The notes below the pieces were generated by a model. It searched no databases, was not told where the DNA came from, and saw only the letters and a program-made list of their open reading frames with translations. 31,523 nucleotides of DNA from Camelimonas abortus (GTDB taxonomy: Bacteria; Pseudomonadota; Alphaproteobacteria; Rhizobiales; Beijerinckiaceae), in NCBI RefSeq assembly GCF_042647165.1, contig NZ_JBHRUV010000043.1, one strand, 5' to 3'. Shown here in pieces: positions 27,479 through 31,523 of this stretch. A program made the position numbers and the translations under genes. Positions within the stretch are counted from its first letter, which is position 1. Every line of letters begins with the position of its first letter.

Positions 27479-28060
27479 ATGACCGAAACACAGAAGCCGG
27501 CGGGCGGAGCGGGCGTTCCGGATTTTGACGGGCTGCGCAGGCGGCTGCGCGACAGGTGGGGCTGGCTGCTGGCCCTGGGAATTCTGCTCACCGTGCTGGG
27601 CGTGATCGGCTTCGTGATGCTGCCGGGCCTCACCCTGGTGACGGTGTGGTGGTTCGGCGCGCTGCTGATGATCGGCGGCGGCGCCCAGATCGTCGACGCG
27701 TTCAGCGAAAAGACCTGGGGCTCCTTCGCCCTGCACCTGCTCATCGCCGTGCTCTACATCATCGCCGGCGGCGTGCTGGTCATCAATCCGGCGCTGGGGG
27801 CGCTGTCGATCACGCTGGTCATCGCCGCGGCGCTGGTGGCGGTGGGCGTGCTGCGCATCATCATGGGCTTCCAGGCGCGGCCGGCGCCCGGCTGGGCGCT
27901 GGCGGCGGTGTCCGGCGTGCTGTCTATCATCCTCGGCGTGATGATCTTCGCCGAGTGGCCGGCCTCGGGCGTGTGGGTGCTGGGCCTGTTCGTGGCCATC
28001 GAGCTGGTGTCGCAGGGGGTGGCCTTCATCGCCCTGGCGCTGGCCGCCCGCAAGGCCTGA
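27479..28060 (+). CDS. HdeD-like (DUF308) inner-membrane protein
   Basis: A 193-residue protein with a polar N-terminal 26 residues ending in RRLRDRWGW. About six transmembrane helices follow, at roughly residues 29-48, 53-72, 80-102, 106-124, 134-152 and 158-180. Gly/Ala-rich helices and the repeating pattern of two-helix units match the HdeD/DUF308 family, whose E. coli member helps survival at acid pH at high cell density. The molecular function is unknown. Start at 27479 after GGAGGGCGGAGAG. It lies on the plus strand between carA and carB, which are both on the minus strand, and it is convergent with carA. Confidence 0.85.
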   Translation: MTETQKPAGGAGVPDFDGLRRRLRDRWGWLLALGILLTVLGVIGFVMLPGLTLVTVWWFGALLMIGGGAQIVDAFSEKTWGSFALHLLIAVLYIIAGGVLVINPALGALSITLVIAAALVAVGVLRIIMGFQARPAPGWALAAVSGVLSIILGVMIFAEWPASGVWVLGLFVAIELVSQGVAFIALALAARKA

Positions 28061-28087
28061 CGGCGCCTGGCCGTCATCCCCAAAACG

Positions 28088-28120
28088 ACGCCGCCGGCGC
28101 CGGCCGCGCGCCGGCGGCGT
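28088..28120. terminator. Bidirectional terminator between the HdeD-like gene and carA
   Basis: Thirteen perfect pairs (28088-28100 with 28108-28120) with a 7-base loop. Short T-rich tracts follow on both strands (TTCTGTT on plus, CGTTTTG on minus). It sits between two convergent stop codons. Confidence 0.8.
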
Positions 28121-28159
28121 TCTGTTGCGTAGCGTTCGCTGCCCGTCGCGGCCGGCGCC

Positions 28160-29374
28160 TCACCCCTGCCTGCGGGCGCGCTCGCCGTCGATCATGGCGA
28201 GGAAGCGGTCGAACAGGTAGTGGCTGTCCTGCGGGCCGGGCGACGCCTCCGGATGGTGCTGCACCGAGAAGGCCGGCCGGTCGGTGACGGCGATGCCGCA
28301 GTTGGAGCCGTCGAACAGCGAGCGGTGGGTTTCCTTTACGTTCGGCGGCAGCGAGGCCGGATCGACGGCGAAGCCGTGGTTCATGGAGACGATCTCGACC
28401 TTCTTCGTCTCCAGATCCTGCACCGGATGGTTGGCGCCGTGATGACCCTGGGTCATCTTCACCGTCCTGCCGCCGAGGGCGATGGCCAGCATCTGGTGGC
28501 CGAGGCAGATGCCGAAGGTGGGCACGCGCCGCTCGACGAGGCCGGCGATGACCGGCGCCGCCCACTCGCAGGTGGCGGCCGGGTCGCCCGGGCCGTTGGA
28601 GATGAACACGCCGTCGGGCTTCAGGGCGAGGATCTCCTCCAGCGAGGCGCGGCCCGGAACCACCGTCACCTTGCAGCCGCGGTCGGCGAACAGGCGCAGG
28701 ATGTTGCGCTTCACGCCGAAGTCCATGGCGACGATGTGATATTTGTGCTGTTCGGGCCGGCCGTAGCCGGAGCCGAGGGTCCACACGCCCTCGGTCCATT
28801 CCATGCGCTGGGCGGCGCTGACCTCGCCGGTGAGGTCAAGGCCGGCCATGGAGGGCAGGGCCGCGGCCTCGCGCTTCAGCGCCTCCACGTCGAACCGGCC
28901 GTCCGGCGCGTGGACGAGGATGGCGTTCTGCATGCCGCGCTCGCGCGTCATGGCGGCGAGGGCGCGGGTGTCCACGCCGGCGATGCCCACCACGCCGCGC
29001 GCCTTCAGCCAGTCGTTGAGGTGGCGCGAGGCGCGCCAGTTGGCCGGCCCGGTGATGTCGGCGTGCACCACCACGCCCACCGCGCCGGCGCCCGAGGCGG
29101 CGTTCAGCGCCTCGATGTCCTCGTCGTTGACGCCGACATTGCCGATGTGCGGAAATGTGAAGGTGATGATCTGGCCGGCGTAGGAAGGATCGGTGATGAT
29201 CTCCTCATAACCGGTCATGGCGGTGTTGAAGCAGACCTCGCCCGCGCGCTTGCCTTCGGCGCCGATGCCAGAACCTTCGATGACGGTTCCGTCCGCGAGA
29301 ACCAGCAGCGCGGTGGCCGTGGGTTCGCTCCAGCCTGCCGGCTGCTGCGTGCTGTCTTGAAGCATGGTCGCCAT
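28160..29374 (-). CDS. carA: Carbamoyl-phosphate synthase small (glutaminase) subunit
   Basis: Hydrolyses glutamine and channels ammonia to CarB. 404 residues from the start at 29374 (MATMLQD); a start at 29365 is also possible. The N-terminal CPSase domain has ALLVLADGTVIEG, FNTAMTGYEE and DPSYAGQI. The C-terminal class I amidotransferase domain has ISNGPGDP (258-265), GICLGHQ with catalytic Cys290, and VQHHPEASPG with His374 and Glu376 completing the triad. HGANHPV (312-318) is also typical. It is divergent from yqeY, with a 172-bp shared control region. The carA-yqeY-dnaG order is kept in many Alphaproteobacteria. Confidence 0.97.
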   Translation of the reverse strand: MATMLQDSTQQPAGWSEPTATALLVLADGTVIEGSGIGAEGKRAGEVCFNTAMTGYEEIITDPSYAGQIITFTFPHIGNVGVNDEDIEALNAASGAGAVGVVVHADITGPANWRASRHLNDWLKARGVVGIAGVDTRALAAMTRERGMQNAILVHAPDGRFDVEALKREAAALPSMAGLDLTGEVSAAQRMEWTEGVWTLGSGYGRPEQHKYHIVAMDFGVKRNILRLFADRGCKVTVVPGRASLEEILALKPDGVFISNGPGDPAATCEWAAPVIAGLVERRVPTFGICLGHQMLAIALGGRTVKMTQGHHGANHPVQDLETKKVEIVSMNHGFAVDPASLPPNVKETHRSLFDGSNCGIAVTDRPAFSVQHHPEASPGPQDSHYLFDRFLAMIDGERARRQG

Positions 29375-29480
29375 TGTCCTAAGTCCGGGGTTTCCTGCGG
29401 CGCGCGCCGGCCGCATCCGTCGCCGCCGGCCGTGGCGGGCCCGGCGCGGCCCGGGGCGCGCCGGCGGCGTCATCACATTA

Positions 29481-29516
29481 CGCGGACACTTAGGGTGAGC
29501 GTCCGCGGCCGTCAAC
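29481..29516 (-). promoter_or_regulatory. Possible carA promoter overlapped by an inverted repeat
   Basis: On the minus strand TTGACG (29516-29511) with a 17-base spacer faces TAAGTG (29493-29488), a weak -10. An inverted repeat CGCGGAC, 13 bases, GTCCGCG (29481-29507) covers the spacer and the -10, so a bound protein could block the promoter. It lies in the divergent gap between carA and yqeY; both genes could be affected. No known pyrimidine or arginine operator was recognised. Confidence 0.35.
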
Positions 29517-29546
29517 GATCACGGCTCAACCAGCGGAGAGACGAAC

Positions 29547-30002
29547 ATGTTGCGCGAGGCTTTCGCCACCGCCCAGAAAGAGGCCATGCGCGCCGGCGAC
29601 AAGGCCAGGCTGGCGGCCGTGCGCCTCATTATCGCAGCGGTGAAGGACCAGGACATCGCCGCGCGCGGCGAGGGGCGCGACCAGCTCCAGGACCAGGAGA
29701 TTCTCGCCCTGCTGCAAAAGATGGTGAAGCAGCGGCGCGAATCCGCCGACATCTACGCGAAGGCCGGCCGCGACGATCTGGCCGCCGCCGAGCGCGCCGA
29801 AATCGCCGTGCTGGAGAGCTTCATGCCGGCGCAGATGGACGCCGCCGCCATCGAGCAGGCGGTGAAGGCCGCCATCGCCGAGGTCGGCGCCGCCTCCATG
29901 AAGGACATGGGCAAGGTGGTGGCCGCCCTGAAGGCCCGATACGCCGGCCAGATGAACTTCGCCGAGGCCAGCGCCGTGGTGAAGGCCGCCCTCGGCGGCT
30001 GA
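29547..30002 (+). CDS. GatB/YqeY-domain protein
   Basis: A 151-residue protein covering one complete YqeY domain, which resembles the tRNA-binding tail of the amidotransferase subunit GatB. It starts MLREAFATAQKEAMRAGD and continues with LAAVRLIIAAVKDQDIAAR, LLQKMVKQRRES, LESFMPAQMD, and SMKDMGKVVAALKARYAGQMNF-like sequence, in family order. A role connected with tRNA or aminoacyl-tRNA is inferred from GatB; the cellular function of the free-standing protein is not settled. Ribosome site GGAGAG (29535-29540), seven bases before the ATG at 29547. dnaG follows on the same strand after 145 bp. Confidence 0.9.
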   Translation: MLREAFATAQKEAMRAGDKARLAAVRLIIAAVKDQDIAARGEGRDQLQDQEILALLQKMVKQRRESADIYAKAGRDDLAAAERAEIAVLESFMPAQMDAAAIEQAVKAAIAEVGAASMKDMGKVVAALKARYAGQMNFAEASAVVKAALGG

Positions 30003-30081
30003 GCAGCGCCGGCGCGCGGGCCTGGCCCGCGTCGCCGGCGGCCGCCCGGACCCGGCCCGTGGCGTGGGCGCGGGCGGCGCC

Positions 30082-30087
30082 TATAAT
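30082..30087 (+). promoter_or_regulatory. Possible dnaG promoter -10 element
   Basis: A perfect TATAAT lies 60 bp before the dnaG start, within a GC-rich gap. No good -35 is found 16-18 bp upstream. A start near 30094 would give a leader of about 54 bases. In such GC-rich DNA an exact TATAAT is unlikely by chance, but this alone does not prove a promoter. Confidence 0.45.
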
Positions 30088-30147
30088 GCGACGGGAACGA
30101 CCGAGTCCGCGCCGCCATGGCGCGGACGCTGCTTTCGCGACAGGCCG

Positions 30148-31523
30148 ATGCGTTTTCCACCGTCCGTTCTGGATGAAATCAGGGCGCGCCTGCCGGTCTC
30201 GGCGGTGGTGGGCCGGCGCGTGCGCCTCACGCGGGCCGGGCGCGAATGGAAGGGGCTGTCGCCCTTCAACGCCGAAAAGACCCCGTCCTTCTTCGTCAAC
30301 GACGACAAGCAGCGCTATTTCGATTTCTCCTCCGGGCGCAACGGCGACATCTTCACCTTCGTCATGGAGACGGAGGGCCTCACCTTCGCCGAGGCGGTGG
30401 AGCGCCTCGCCGCCGAGGCCGGGGTGACGCTGCCGCGCGAAACGCCCGGGGAGGCGCGCCGCGAGCGCCGCCGCCAGGGCCTGCATGAGGTGGTGGAGCT
30501 GGCCGCCCGCTGGTTCGAGGAGGAGCTGGCTTCGCCGCGCGGCGCCCGGGCGCGCGCCTATCTGGACGGGCGCGGCGTGGGGCCGGAGGCGCGCCGCCGC
30601 TTCCGCATCGGCTACGCCCCCGCCGGCCGCCACGAGCTGCAGAACGCCCTCGCCGCGAAGGGCGTCTCCGTCGAGCTGATGGTCGAGGCCGGGCTGCTGG
30701 TCGCCGGCGCCGACATCCCCGCGCCCTACGACCGTTTCCGCGACCGGGTGATCTTTCCCATCTGCGACCCGCGCGGCCGGCCGGTGGCGTTCGGCGGGCG
30801 GGCCATGGCGCCGGACGTGCAGCCCAAATATCTGAACTCGCCCGAGACGCCGCTGTTTCACAAGGGCGCGCTGCTCTACAACCTGCATCACGCCCGCAAG
30901 GCGCTGCACGGCGCCGCCGCCCGGGGCCCCGCCGCCATTTACGTGGTGGAGGGTTATGTCGACGTCATCGCCCTCGACATGGCCGGCCTGCCCCAGGCGG
31001 TGGCCCCGCTGGGCACGGCGCTCACCGCCGACCAGCTGGCCCTGCTGTGGCGCTCGGCCGACACGGTGTCGCTGTGCTTTGACGGCGACGGCGCCGGGCG
31101 GCGCGCCGCCTTCCGCGCCCTCGACGTGGCCCTGCCGCTGCTGGTTCCGGGCAAGAGCGTCAGCTTCGTGCTGCTGCCGGAAGGGCAGGACCCGGACGAC
31201 CTGCTGCGCCATGGCGGGCCGGAGGCGGTGCGGACCGCCCTCGGCGCCGCCATGCCGATGATCGACATGCTGTGGGCGCGCGAGACCGCGGGGCTGGCCC
31301 TCGACACCCCCGAGGGCCGCGCCACGCTGGAGCACCGCCTGCGCGAGGCGGCGGCGCGCATCCGCGACGAAACCCTGCGCCGGCACTATCGCGCCGAGAT
31401 CGGGGCGCGGGTGGCGGCGCTGACGCCCTCCGCCCCCCGTGGCGGCCGACGCGAGGGCTGGCCGGCGCAGGCCGGGCGCGGAGCGGGACGGGGCGGGCCG
31501 TCGCGCGCCGGCGGGCGCGGGGC
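30148..31523 (+). CDS. dnaG: DNA primase, partial (3' end beyond the window), zinc ligands replaced
   Basis: DnaG makes RNA primers for replication. The first 458 residues are seen. Start at 30148 gives MRFPPSVLDEIRARLPVSAVVG, as in alphaproteobacterial primases. The N-terminal zinc-binding domain is recognisable (GLSPFNAEKTPSF, 36-48), but all four ligands of the usual Cys-His-Cys-Cys set are changed to Ser38, Asn41, Asp59 and Ser62. The catalytic core and TOPRIM domain are intact: YDRFRDRVIFPI, FGGRAM, EGYVDV (268-273) with the catalytic glutamate, and DGDGAG (312-317) with the metal-binding aspartates. After residue 430 an Arg/Gly-rich linker begins. I recall similar ligand loss in Bradyrhizobium-like DnaG. 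The DnaB-binding C-terminus is cut off. Confidence 0.95.
   Translation, partial: MRFPPSVLDEIRARLPVSAVVGRRVRLTRAGREWKGLSPFNAEKTPSFFVNDDKQRYFDFSSGRNGDIFTFVMETEGLTFAEAVERLAAEAGVTLPRETPGEARRERRRQGLHEVVELAARWFEEELASPRGARARAYLDGRGVGPEARRRFRIGYAPAGRHELQNALAAKGVSVELMVEAGLLVAGADIPAPYDRFRDRVIFPICDPRGRPVAFGGRAMAPDVQPKYLNSPETPLFHKGALLYNLHHARKALHGAAARGPAAIYVVEGYVDVIALDMAGLPQAVAPLGTALTADQLALLWRSADTVSLCFDGDGAGRRAAFRALDVALPLLVPGKSVSFVLLPEGQDPDDLLRHGGPEAVRTALGAAMPMIDMLWARETAGLALDTPEGRATLEHRLREAAARIRDETLRRHYRAEIGARVAALTPSAPRGGRREGWPAQAGRGAGRGGPSRAGGRG

Overview
The window is about 31.5 kb of very GC-rich chromosomal DNA. It comes from an alphaproteobacterium, most likely of the Hyphomicrobiales (Rhizobiales). 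The evidence is the Omp25/Omp31-type beta-barrel proteins, a VtlR/LsrB-type LysR regulator beside trxB, an ELM1-family protein, a UvrB with a long N-terminal extension, the car-yqeY-dnaG neighbourhood, and a DnaG whose zinc ligands are all replaced. I cannot place it to genus. I found no rRNA, tRNA, CRISPR array, insertion sequence or prophage.

Left part (1-7.3 kb): an acyl-CoA catabolic cluster. A leftward enoyl-CoA hydratase/isomerase faces a rightward set of three acyl-CoA dehydrogenases, a nitronate-monooxygenase-family flavoenzyme and a second crotonase-family protein. An 18-bp palindrome overlapping a possible promoter lies in the divergent gap and looks like a TetR-family operator. One dehydrogenase gene is broken by a 70-bp exact duplication around a single N, almost certainly a contig-join artefact.

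Middle (7.4-18 kb): two tandem outer-membrane beta-barrel genes; uvrB; an orphan gene whose C-terminus resembles the end of type ISP restriction-modification enzymes; a zinc-ribbon methyltransferase; a small one-helix membrane protein; an aspartate aminotransferase; and a long-chain acyl-CoA synthetase.

Right part (18-31.5 kb): housekeeping genes. These are a candidate AbcR-type small RNA next to a vtlR/lsrB homologue, then trxB, an ELM1-family protein, a secreted protein, greA, carB, an HdeD-like membrane protein on the opposite strand, carA, yqeY and the 5' part of dnaG, which runs off the window. The three-hairpin RNA beside the LysR gene, with its possible LysR-type binding sites, is the most interesting regulatory unit. 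It matches the vtlR-abcR2 arrangement known from Brucella.

All assignments come from reading the sequence and recalling families. No database or structure prediction was run.
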